Position numbers and translations under genes: made by a program. From Lasioglossum baleicum (taxonomy: Eukaryota > Arthropoda > Insecta > Hymenoptera > Halictidae), in contig NC_134946.1 in NCBI RefSeq assembly GCF_051020765.1, positions 5,011,239 to 5,075,238 of the forward strand: DNA of 64,000 bases, given 5' to 3'. The notes beneath the pieces were generated by a model. That model saw only the letters and a list, made by a program, of their open reading frames with translations, was not told the DNA's origin and did no database searches. Shown in pieces: positions 34,912-46,149 of the stretch (its first letter is position 1; the number at the start of each line of letters is the position of its first letter).

Positions 34912-36127
34912 GACAGAGGAATGTGTCCGATAAGTACCCGTTTCCAGTAGAGTCTAAGCTTCAAGAGCTCACAGCTCGGGTGGTTATCGAGCGGATACAG
35001 TATCCGCGACAAAGAGCAAGCCCGCGGGGGTACATCGGCATTTTTCCGCTAAAACCGTCGCGTTGTCGTGCGTCGCGTAACCGGCCGCATATACATTCTG
35101 ATTACAGGCCGGCTTTCAGCGGCCCTAATTACGGTCCGCGTAATTCGAACCTCCCATTCACCTAAATAGCCATTGTTCGCGCGTTAAAGCGTACGGAAGC
35201 GAGGACAGGGATGGGAAACTGATTACCGATATTCGCCCGCAGGAAGGGGACATGCGTTAGGGTGGTCCTTATTTCTCCACTTTCGATTTTTCTACCCTTA
35301 AATTCCGAGACTTGGTCGGAAAATGATGTGCACCAAACTTGGTAACAATTGGACGAAACAATTTAGTGTCACTTTGAACTCTCGGAGTCCTGCAAGGTCT
35401 TGGCCTATGCCAGGGTCATTTCGGACCCACGCCGATATTCCACTAATCCATATTGACAGACGCTGGGTCACGAATGACCCGATCATTTTATTTCGATACT
35501 TTGGAAATATTGTTGACCATTTTCTACGAAAATTGTGCACACATTATTTTCACAACAAATCTTACAGTGGTGGGGGTAGGGAAAAAATCTCAAAAATACT
35601 TTTCAACCCTATTGCTGAGGAGCACTCTTCACGTTCGGGGATTCTTGTTCGAGCGTGTCGCGAATTTCAGCACAGTCCGCAGCTCTAAACTCAAAGAGGC
35701 GTGCGGTATCGTTCGCCGGCGGAATCGCGAAAACCCGGACGAACCGTGAAACCGGAAATAGCCGTGAGAGAGCCGGGGCTAAATGCCGCGCGAATACGAT
35801 CGCGTCACACTGCGCGGTTCCCCGTATGTCCTGTTTCGTCCTGTCCCGTTCTGTCCCAGATCGGCGCGATTGAAAATCGGGCTTTCGATTTCGAACGCGC
35901 GAACGACCGGACTGTTGCTCGTTCCATTGCGCTCGCACTGATTCCGATAGGATAACAAGCAGATTAATTATGAGTGTGTGTATTGCAGCCGCGGGACTGA
36001 ATCGGCCGACGAAAATTACTGGACGCTTCAGATTTCAACTGACCGCCACCGATTCCATTATCCGTCTGCGGATATTCGAGATTTTCAACGGCTCGTTTTC
36101 TAAAATCGAATGTTCGAGTTGTTTCGT
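34912..36127. other. No gene; CpG-rich 34920-35260 and 35630-36120
   Basis: Many overlapping short open frames on both strands but no domain. Short palindromes such as GGGTCACGAATGACCC (35466-35481). Confidence 0.4.
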
Positions 36128-36645
36128 CACTGGGTCATTCCATGCCGAATCGATCACTTTTTGCAGGCACCATCGCCGATTTTGTTCTAACTGAAATATG
36201 TTGTAGTCCATGCGAAATTAGGGGGGGTTTAAGTCATCATTTTGCCGGTTTCGAATTTTTTTAGAAATGGCAGGCCTTCAATGTTTTCAATTTTTGCCGA
36301 TTTCGGCGAAAACGGGCCTCACTTGCGAATTTTTATCTCGAGAACGGTTTGTCCGATTGAGCTAAATTTGTTTTTGTTGTATTCGGAAAGGATTGGGCTA
36401 TTACAAAATAATTTTTTTCAACCTCGACAATCAACTTTATAATGTCGAAAAATTTAAACAAATTCTTCTTTTCCGTTTTTTTCGATGATGGGGCGGAGTG
36501 ATTTAAATTTTGAAAAAAATATGGTTATATTCCTTGAAGTTTCCCCTTTAAAATGAGCCCTCATTACAACATATTTCAGTTAGAACAAAATCGGCGATGG
36601 TGCCTGCAAAAAGTGATCGATTCGGCATGGAATGACCCCACTGTG
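36128..36645. mobile_element. Long-TIR element, possibly Transib-related
   Basis: About 85-bp inverted arms (36131-36215 and 36560-36645) share GGGTCATTCCATGCCGAATC and GCACCATCGCCGATTTTGTT. The right terminus reads CACAGTGGGG inward, with the same terminal heptamer as the 31052 element; the left terminus is degraded to CACTGGG. Flanking bases show no target duplication, so the superfamily is tentative. Confidence 0.6.
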
Positions 36646-38249
36646 ACTCTTATGACACGCTTACCCTTTTACATTCTGTAAAATATTTTGACGAAACCTA
36701 TGCGAGACGTAGTTCCGCGAGAAATATTTGACGCGTCACTTTTTTTTATCGGCAGCCAATCGCATTAACACAAGTAATGTTTTAGTTTCCAAAAATTATG
36801 AGACTCTATTTAGATGTTCTGCAATTTTTAGAAGAATATGTGATGGGATACAGAATTTTGTCGAATCAATTTCCAACCGCATAATTTTTTTTCTATTAAC
36901 TAAAACTAATCGTAATCGAGATATTCAAGGTGGTCAAGTTAGCTGGGACACCCTATATAAGGTGATCGGTAGGTGTTGGTAAAACCGAAAAGCAAGCGAT
37001 TCCACATGTGGAAAATAAATTGATTTAGAAAGACCATGATGTTGAGAGATATTTTCAGCAGTTTAATAAATGGAATGGTTCGGGCAGAATTTTCTTTTTT
37101 TTTTATGACAACGTCGCGTATTTTGGAGAAGGATTCACTGGACTCCCTTGGTAAATAGAACGCAGAAAATTAACGCGGGAAAAGCAGGGAACATTGTCTT
37201 AAGCGGGCGGCGTGCTGCGAGGGATTAAATTTATACGTCCCCGGTTGGCTCTGTTGTGAAACGTATTTTCATTACGTAACTCGCATTTCCGCCCCGCGCT
37301 GAAAAACTACCGGTTTTCAAGGATGGCCTGTCTAATCCTGCTCCACCGGAGGGAAAACATACGAAAGGTTTTTCGTTTCCTGTTGCTGCGCGCGGAGCGC
37401 TTCTTGTCGAGCTGCGAGTAATAATTCTTCCATCAGATTTCCAACCGGTACTTTTTAACTGAAAGGATTATCCTCGGAAAAAAAAGCTACTAAATCCAAT
37501 GGAACACCGTTAATTGCTGCACACCACTCGCATGATTGGCTGTGCGTTAAAGAAGAAATCATTTTGAATAGGGCAAACGGAATTAATGCAACAGTGGCGA
37601 AATAAAACAGAGTGGATAAATGGCGAAACCAATTAAGCATGCAGCGCCGATGCACAAAATTTTCCATGCCGAATGCGGAACACGATTTTCTCCAGCATTA
37701 ATTAACAACTTGTGAAATTGTTGAATACCCCGTGCGAATATAAATCTCTACAGTTTTTGGAATTATACTTTTGTGTAATTGGTCCCGGCATCTGATGGAA
37801 ACAATAATTCAGTGGAACCTCTATTTATCGAACCAATGTCAAATGTCATTGGTGAGTCTTGTGAAAGTCACATTGAATTTTTTAAATGCATAATTTTTAT
37901 CGCACGTTCTTGTAGCTAATATCGAGACATTTTGAACATTTTGATTAGTATCTTGTGCAAAACAACGTTTCATAGCATTCACAGTGAATTTACATTTTTA
38001 ATTCTTTTATACGTTTCAACCTTGAATGACCTTGCATGACTATATCGTTGAAATTGTCTCGCGGAGAGCTGCGAACGTAGGAGTTCAGAAATATGTGGTT
38101 CCATTGAGAAAACTAGGTTGACCTTGAAATCTCTTAAGCACTACCACCCGAATAAAAGATTATGTACACCACATATGTGGCTCATCGAAACCATACAACT
38201 TTTGTCTGAAACATTTCTTCCTATCTCAAAGAATTATTGAAATAAAAAT
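36646..38249. other. No gene; transposon end at 36930-36955
   Basis: AAGTTAGCTGGGACACCCTA is an ACAGGGTGTCCC-type transposon end; its partner was not found. 37980-38130 has inverted fragments related to the 34150 repeat (GACCTTGAAATCTCTTAAG). Confidence 0.45.
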
Positions 38250-38690
38250 AAATATTTAAAAAATATCATGTTTAAAAAACGGACTAAAAAGTATAAAATA
38301 ATTTTTCCTAGCCCCACATACAGATTCCTTACCCCGTACAGATAGTCCTGAAAATTTAAAACGAAAAACGTGGGGCGCAAGATAATAGTAAGGAGTGTAG
38401 ATAGTAGCTGCGCCGCTGGGAAAACTCGCACAACAGTTCATATCATTTGCAGTGCCATAAAATTGTTAGTGACTTAGGTTAACTATTCATCAATTATCTG
38501 TTGCATACGTCCCACGTTTTTCGTTTTAAATCTTACAAGTATTTTCATAGCTATTCAAAATTCACAATCACAAATTTTCAGGACTATCTGTATGGGGTTA
38601 GAAACCTGTATGGAGCTAGGAAAAATTATTTTATACTTTTTACTCCGTTTCATAAACATGATATTTTTTTAAATATTAATTTTTATTTAA
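38250..38690. repeat. Imperfect fold-back repeat
   Basis: The left arm TATCATGTTTAAAAAACGGA and GATAGTCCTGAAAATTT pair with the right arm TTTCAGGACTATCTGTATGG and CATAAACATGATATTTTTTT. The inner CCCCACG/CGTGGGG blocks lie close to the centre. Confidence 0.65.
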
Positions 38691-40435
38691 ATTATTTAAT
38701 ACTTCTTACTCCGTTCTAAAAACGTGGTATTTTTTTAAAATTAATTTTTTATTTAAATAATTATTTTCTGCTTTTTAGACTTTTGTGTGTGAAATTTTTC
38801 AATCGATTTTAAACATTTTGATGAGATTATAATAGAGACATGTAGTAAATTTCAGACGGTATTGCGACCGCGTCATATCGAAAACAAATGCCGCCATGGT
38901 AAAATAAAGGTTCGACGGAGAATCTCGGTGTAACTGTTCTTTCGATTGGTAAACAAACATTATAGTATAATAATACGTAGTAACTTTGTAAACACCGCAT
39001 GGAGCTCGAACGCACACTGAACTCCTTCGGTGCAAAGCGGGTACAGTGGAGTGGAGATGAGTGAGAGTGAGAAGGCATAGTGGAGTAGGGAGCGCTGTCG
39101 CGCGGAGTGGGGATCGCTGAACGCGATCACGTACTACCCAGGGTCGCTCGGGGAGGTGTAACGGTTAAATTTAATAGTTTATATCTTCTAAACGCATAGA
39201 CTCTAAAAAAAACTTTTTTAAAATATTACATTGTCATCCAGTTCTGAGCTACGTTTAAAATTTCAAATCTAGCTCATCGGGAATTTAGTTTAAACTCAAT
39301 TTTAAAATTTGTACCGAACAGACAGACATACAAGAAAGCGAGCTAATAAAAACGTGGTAAAATATCGAGGTTATTCAGGGGTGGCTTGTCTCGGGTGACG
39401 CGCCCTGTTATTTCGTAGAAGTGGTTGATTTATGAACTTTCAGAATTTTCGTGCTTCGTCCTTCGGGTAAACCAAGAGTCCCGGTCACGTTGCGGATCTA
39501 CCGTGGCGCATTAAATTACCTGTTAATGCGTACCATAGGTTATTGATTACACTGTCAATGGGTTTGACGAGGTTGTCGCGGGACCGATTCGAGCACGGCC
39601 GCGACCCTGCGAGAGCTTGTCCCCAAGGATGCTCGAGGAGGTAAGAGGCCAATAATGACATTAGTAACAGTGTCGATAATCGACATTGCGCACTAACGAG
39701 GATGCTGTTCGGTGAATTAATGCCGTCAGTTAACTATGGCGGCGATAATTTCGAACTTCGTATTAAGCAGCTGTGTCACGTGCCGGTACCGGAACCGGTC
39801 CGGAGCTTCTGAAAATTGACGTGTGCCAAAACTCGAAAACGTCCAGTCGAATCACGAAATTTCCGAGATCCCGTCTCGTACACCTCTAGAACAGCCGGGG
39901 ATGAGCGGCAATACCGCGGGAGGACTGATTAGCACTGACAGCCCCTTATCTCGGTTAGTAATCGTCCTCCGGCGACCACCGCTCCTCGTAATCCTTGGGC
40001 GAAGGCGTCTTAAGGCCGGATATTAGACCAGAAACAACGGGCCGAGAGGTCCTGAGAATTTTTTTTGTTACAAATCTTTGTTTAACCGGCCACCCACTCT
40101 TGTCCCGACCGGTTTCCAAGAAAGAGAGAGAGTGAGAGAGAGCTGGTAAAAAGACGTCGGACGTGCTTTCTTAGAACTTTCAAAGCAGATTGGATGTTCT
40201 TCATTGTTCCCATTCCGGTCAGGATGAGTCCTGGATCCCTCGCCGACGAGTTTCAAAGTGTAGCGTTACGCGCGAGACCACCGCGCCGCGCCGCTTCGGC
40301 TGCTTTTAATACGCTCGACGAGCTGCCGGCGTCTTTTGTTTTGCTACGACCACGCTAACGACCTCGGAGTTTTGCGCATTTATTGTATTTCTACAGGATT
40401 TACCTACGGATTTTAAACCTTACACGCTCCTCCAT
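38691..40435. other. No gene apart from repeat R2; CpG-rich 39400-40380
   Basis: Open frames in the CpG-rich part have no recognised product. A GAGAGAGAGTGAGAGAGAGC microsatellite is near 40122. Confidence 0.4.
39180..39365 (+). repeat. Dispersed repeat R2, copy 1
   Basis: TATTACATTGTCATCCAGTT then CTGAGCTACGTTTAAA is found inverted at 45430-45610. Confidence 0.6.
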
Positions 40436-40439
40436 TTTT

Positions 40440-41075
40440 GGAAGATTTGTCCATTTCATTTCCTGAAGTGCAAACTTCTCTAGGCGCACCGAATGAGTCT
40501 GATCCGTCACGCTCCGAGGTGAAACGCTACTCGGCTCCCCCGAGTTTACCCCAAACATTTTTCTAAATGGGAAGTAGTATTGATTTTTTGTTATCGTGAT
40601 ACACCTCTCTTCCTTAAACCCGATAGAATTTAGGTGCTTGAACCTTTTTTTTTATTACGCGTACTTACAGAGTATTTAACGGATTAATTAACGGTACGCA
40701 GTGCGTCTTCGGCCGGGCTGATCTCAGTTCGGGGACAGTCGCCGATCATCGGTGACAATCGGTCGCAAGGGTCCAACCGCGGCTTCATAATGTTCGCAAA
40801 AGTCAAAGTGAACACACGTACTTTTTGTTATCTCCGTGCCACCCCTCTGATCTTGTCAAACCGCGTGCCATTTCCGTGTTGAATCATTCGCTAGAAATCA
40901 AGATTGTTTGGCTTAATTGTTATTAGAATTAATTCTGTGTTCAAAAGCGAGTTATTAAAGTGAAAACTTCTTTAGGCGCATCGCGTACAAAATTTCTGCT
41001 GGGCAGTGAATGAGTCTGATCCGTCACGCTCCGAGGTGAAACGCTATTCGGGTAAACTCGTGTTAGATATTTAGA
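40440..41075 (+). repeat. Direct duplication, ~514-bp offset
   Basis: AATGAGTCTGATCCGTCACG continuing to CTCCGAGGTGAAACGCTA occurs at 40494 and 41009. Preceding blocks (AAACTTCTYTAGGCGCA) are also shared. An inverted copy is at 62254-62315. Confidence 0.75.
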
Positions 41076-41204
41076 AAGATTTCAATCAAAACAATATTTA
41101 TTTCGGAGTTTAGTAATCACGGGCACATTGTTTCTTTCTTAGATTATAATAATATTGAAGATGATATTCCTGTTGATACGATGTAGTATTGGCGGAGTTA
41201 GTTG

Positions 41205-41262
41205 GTAGCGAGACTATAGTAAGCTGGAGATCATTAGATCAAATCCCGGTTGTTTATATTAT
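41205..41262 (+). repeat. tRNA-like fragment, possible SINE remnant
   Basis: TTAGTTGGTAGCGAGAC resembles an A-box region, and GATCAAATCCCGG, 33 bp on, resembles a B-box. No closed cloverleaf was found. Confidence 0.3.
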
Positions 41263-41866
41263 ATTCATGTTGATAAATACTAAAGTAATATTCATAAGCA
41301 GTGGGAACGGACTAATGGATGATTGGGACAGGTCTATTAGCACAACTAATTCCTGTTCATAATCATGAAATTGAACGTACAACAGTCTTCGATGGAACTG
41401 GTAGCTTTCGTTCCGGAGACAATGAGCACGAAAACCAGTCGCCTACTTAGAATCCAGAGTGGTCGAGATCCACGCGAACACTTGAAACACAGAATTAATC
41501 TCATTACATCCGAGAACAATATTTGCACATTACACGAACTAAAAGCGATACAGGCCCGGAGTTGCCTGTAGAGTTTCAATAAACAGGACACTCCAGACGA
41601 TTAAAATTTTCTGCGTTCTGTAGTTTAATAAACACACAACAGAGTCTAAGCAGAGAATTGAACCGCGCCGAACGGAAGTACGCGTTACCAAAGTTCTCGA
41701 GTGGCAGCTATTAACAATGGAACAGAAATAACTGCGAAAACCAATAATTGATGAAAAGTTTGCGAGGTCGCGGCATCGAAAGAGCGAATTTGTCGATCAC
41801 TGAAGTCCTAATAGTGAAATGGGTTACGTTCGTCGTCTGTATGGTTCGGGAGCCAATCAGTGGTAG
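41263..41866. other. No gene recognised
   Basis: Balanced to AT-rich DNA; small open frames on both strands at 41346-41591 mirror each other and match nothing. Confidence 0.45.
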
Positions 41867-41874
41867 TCCCTCGG

Positions 41875-42106
41875 AAGAGTTGGGCATTAATCGATTAAAA
41901 TTTTAATCAAGATTGATTGATTAATGTGTACGATTAAAAAAGGTAATCATTGAAAAATCGACGATTGATTCAATCGATTGACGAAGTTAATCGTCAATCG
42001 TTGACTAAAAAACAAATACGATTAATAAGCAATTAACGACTAAACTAGGTGATTAATTGTTAATTAAATTTTGATTAAATTTTGATTAAATTTTTGCTCA
42101 ACTCTG
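41875..42106. mobile_element. hAT-like MITE, 232 bp, rich in ATTAATC
   Basis: Flanked by 8-bp duplications TCCCTCGG (41867-41874) and TCCCTCAG (42107-42114), with one mismatch. Ends are AAGAGTTGGGC and GCTCAACTCTG, fitting hAT CAGAGTTGGGC-type termini. The interior is a dense run of GATTAA/TTAATC words. Confidence 0.75.
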
Positions 42107-42521
42107 TCCCTCAGTACGAGAACTGAGATAATTAAGTCTTCGGGGTGAATTGTTAGGGTGATTAGAGAATTTATATTAACAATTTTTAGAACTACAACAA
42201 TTTCTATGTGTCATATCTTGTGGAAAACATACGTATACGGATCACGTCAAATTTTAACCACATCGTAATTTTCAAGTAAAATCTACTCTGTGCTCAAAAT
42301 GTTAAGGGATATTGGTTTTTTCACATAGCCATAACAATAACACGTCAATCTCTATACCAGACTTTGTTTTGAATGCAACGTCGAAACGCAGAAAATTTTA
42401 CGAACGTATGTGGATGAAATATTTAGTTTATAAAATGGGTAACAGAGTTAAAAAACACAGTGGCCTGAGAGCCAGCTTTGCAAGTCAGAATATTTGCAAA
42501 ATCGATTCCTAAAACAATCTA

Positions 42522-43203
42522 CACTCAGTAAATAAGTCTCCATACATCCTTTAAAACAGAATAACTTTTTTATAATTATACCAAATGACCTGATGTTTTT
42601 TTGTAATCAATTAGAAGCATTGGTTTACTGAATGACATGCAAAAAAAAATTTTCTAAAAATTACAATTTACAAGGCTGCATGCAAAAATAAAAAAAGGCA
42701 CTTTTTGAAACTTTTTTATTTGGGCCCTTAATAAAAATTTAAAATATATGTTTTGTAGATATATAGTATTTACACAGTTGCTGAAAATTTCATCGAAATC
42801 GATTGACATACACACGAGCTACAAGCGGTTAACAATTGTGGAAATACGATTTTTGATCAGTTTCTGCTTAAATTCACAGAATCGTACATCTTTCGATGCG
42901 TGTCGTTTTTTCTTGCGTCAACCGATTTCTATGAAATTTTCAACATGTGTATAACTAACACAGATCTACAAAACATACATTTCAAATTTTCATTAGGGAC
43001 CCAAATAAAAAAGTTTTAAAAAATGCTTTTTCTATTTTTGCATGTAACCTGATCCAATTGTAATTTTTTGAAAATCTTTTTTGCATATCATCTAGTAAAC
43101 CAATGCTTCTAATGGCTCACAAATAATCAGATCTCTCGTTTGGTACAATTATAAAGAAGTTATTCTGTTTTAGAGGGTGTACGGAGACTTATTTTACTGA
43201 GTG
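42522..43203. mobile_element. 682-bp fold-back element (CACTCAGTAAATAAG ends)
   Basis: Inverted ends CACTCAGTAAATAAGTCTCC and GGAGACTTATTTTACTGAGTG, flanked by TA at 42520-42521 and 43204-43205. Arms are related to those at 2903 and 26629 (AAACAGAATAACTTTTTTAT; TTGGTTTACTGAATGA). No coding capacity. Confidence 0.8.
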
Positions 43204-43205
43204 TA

Positions 43206-44179
43206 ATTCATTATGACCAAAAATGCTGTTTTCTTTACAGTCAACAATTTTTTATAATTCGCAATTTGTTGACAATTTTTCGCCACGTCTCGAAGAGTGA
43301 CAACTTCACAAACGAAAAGTAGCGCAAAATTGAAAATGGCACCTCCTAATGGAAAACCCTTTATTTCGTGGTGGAGCCAGAAATTAAAAGTATTTAAAAA
43401 CGTGAATATATAAAATACTTTCAATTTATTTTCTGTATATAGTGAATGAATAATGCAGTTCCGTGCAAATAATGTAAACAATTTCGCATGAAAATGCAAT
43501 TGGAGGAAGGTTCAGTGTTCCGCATCCTCGGCGGCCACTTTCACGGTCGAGCACTGTCTGGCTTGACACGACGTCTTCCCCTTTAAACCGTATCAACAAG
43601 GCTTACCGCAGATAGAATCAGACGGCAGTCGATGGCAGGGACTATCACGCGGTGCTCGGCACCGTCATCTATTTCGGTGGTAGTTTCCGGCAGTCGCGAT
43701 GGCATTTCCGTCTCAAAGTACACGCCACGAGAAACCGCAGGCCTACCGTATGAGGCGGCAGACAGGATTGTTCGCATACCGGAACTGACGTGCCATATAT
43801 GATCCCTCGAGCCATCCACGTGGATCGTTGATCGTTGAATTCACACGTCGGAGAGTGCTCGCTGTACTTGTTACACGCGATTGTCTCGTCGACGATCAAA
43901 ATAAAAACGGACCGTCGCGACGGCGAACGTTCCACTCGCGAAAAAGGTGCGACGCCGTTGGCGATAAAACTCTGCTATATTATTTTCAAGAAATTTTGAA
44001 CTCTTATTTAAAAAAAAAATAATTTATGGGATTGCAGCGATATATAAAAAGGCGGTTTTGCTTTCTATATATTTTTTGTTGTATATCTTTTATTTTTAAA
44101 AAATGTGATATTTCGCTTGGTGACTTTATATTTTATTTTGTACAATTATCTGAAAATTATACATATATCTTTCGTTTCA
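43206..44179. other. No gene; diverged repeat 43210-43500 and CpG-rich 43500-43960
   Basis: 43230-43380 resembles 60480-60600 (TTTTTTTATAATT, CGTCTCGAAGA, CTCCTAATGGAAAACCCTTTAT against CTTGATGGAAGACCCTTTAT). 43500-43960 is CpG-rich with open frames on both strands but no known product. Confidence 0.4.
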
Positions 44180-44690
44180 GGAAACATTTGTGCCCATAGA
44201 AGTTTAATAAGATACGTAACTGTTAGGTATTTTAAAAAATGCATTCTCGTGTGGAGGAGATATTTTAGAATTTTTATTCTTATTAAAAAAGGCTTCAACA
44301 TCACATAGAACGATACAACCTCGTTCCTGATCATAGCACACAATTTAGTAATTTTTAAAAAATTATTTAAGAATGAGAAATATATGTTTCGTTTAAGGAA
44401 ATATTTGGGCCCATAGAATTTTAATAAGAAACGTTGCTTTTAGGTATTTTATAATATAAAAATGTAATTTCGTGGAACAGATATTTTAGAATTGGTATTG
44501 TTATCAAAAGATTCTTCAGGATCAATCTCGTAATTTTTTAAGGAAATATTTGTGCCCATAGAATTTTTATAAGAAACGTCACACTTAGGTATTTAAAAGA
44601 AATGTATTTTCGTGTGGAAGAAATATTTTAGAATCTTGATTGTTATTAAAAAAGGCTTCAAGATCACAGACAACCTCGTTTCTGATCATA
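44180..44690 (+). repeat. Three-copy irregular tandem repeat
   Basis: GGAAAYATTTGTGCCCATAG, then TTAGGTATTT and AGATATTTTAGAATT, recur around 44180, 44395 and 44540 (spacings about 219 and 145 bp). Confidence 0.75.
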
Positions 44691-46140
44691 TCAATCTAGT
44701 AATTGCGATCGAAGGGCCGCACGAAGGAACAACGACGAATTTAGCTGCAGAAGGCGCTGGAAAGGGACAACTTCACTTGAGAGAAATAACTTCATCGAAG
44801 AAAGCAAGCGTACAAGAGATAGAGACAGGAACGAAGGAGGAGAATGTGTATTCGATCCGGCAAGTATTTTCAAATTGGAAGCGCGGCGGGGATTTCAAAG
44901 GCTGCCGCGAAATGAAATTCCACAGCAGATACTTCCTTCGGCTAATTTGTCTATTATTGCGTCGTCGTCGCTGGTCTCGGCGAACACGTGCGCTCGACAA
45001 ATGTCTCCTTTTAACGTAATATGCTTTCAGCGACGTCCTCTAATAATTGGACGAAAAATAGAATTAGTACCGGCCCGGGTACGGGGCGCACTTATATCAA
45101 GCGAATGGGAGCGACGTCTCCGGACCGAACGGATTTGCCGGAGAGGAAACACTTGGCCAATTAATGGCGAGTTTAATTTCTTAGTAGTAAATTTGTTGGC
45201 CAGGGAGGAGTTTAAATTTCGCGGGGCTCTTGAACGTTTATGGATAATTGGAAAAATGAAAGAATGCGGTGCGGCGAGCAAACTGCTCTAATAAACGACG
45301 ATGTCACACGCGCGGTTACCAAAACATATTTTCCAACTATTTTAGAAATAACATTCTCTGAATATTTTCAACATTACATTTACTGCAGTACACAATTCAT
45401 TATAAGTAGACTGTGGATCTTTTTTTTTTTATAAATATTCTATGTGGTTTTTTTACCACGCTTACATTCGCTTGCCGAGTTGTTGTTGTATGCGTCAAAT
45501 CTTGTAATCGAATTTTAAACCACTTCCTGATGAGCTGGAGACTTTAAACTTTAAACATAGCTCAGGACTGGATGACAATGCAATATTAGAAAATAAATTT
45601 TTAAAAAACTGTTATGTGCAATGCAAATTCATAGTAGTGTTTCAAGAAAGAAAATGGCGTGGTCAAGCAAGAGAAATATTAGGGGATTACAATTATTAAT
45701 TAAATCAATGCGGTGTTTGTTTCTAGACTTACTAGAAAATGAACTGCATACATTGATCATGCGCGAATTCTTTTGTCTTCCGAACTACCAAAGAGTTAAC
45801 GAACGGAGAGTGAATATGTACCCTCTGACAAAGGCCAGAGGAACGCGGAACGCGATCCGTGACATTATATCGACGTTTCCGGGCAGGAGGCGTTGCCGTG
45901 TGATCTTACCGGCTTAGTCGGCGATGTCAATAAAGCCTGTGAACATTCAGAATTGACAACACTCGACTTTCTATGTCCCGCGCTGACGGCCACCCTGACA
46001 ACGCGCCGCTAATTAGCCAGCTCGTAATCATTGCAACGATCAATCCCGAGTTTCACGACACACCGACCAACACCGGCGTCCGCAGAATTCTTGTCGAGGT
46101 TCCCGCATGAATCATGTCGGATTCGCTCCACGGATTTATG
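44691..46140. other. No gene apart from repeat R2; CpG-rich 44690-45300 and 45830-46140
   Basis: Overlapping open frames on both strands; none shows a domain or plausible exon structure. Confidence 0.4.
45430..45610 (-). repeat. Dispersed repeat R2, copy 2
   Basis: Contains TTTAAACATAGCTCAGGACT then GGATGACAATGCAATA, the reverse complement of the 39180 block. Both share ACGTGGTAAAA-type edges. Confidence 0.6.
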
Positions 46141-46149
46141 GACACGGTG

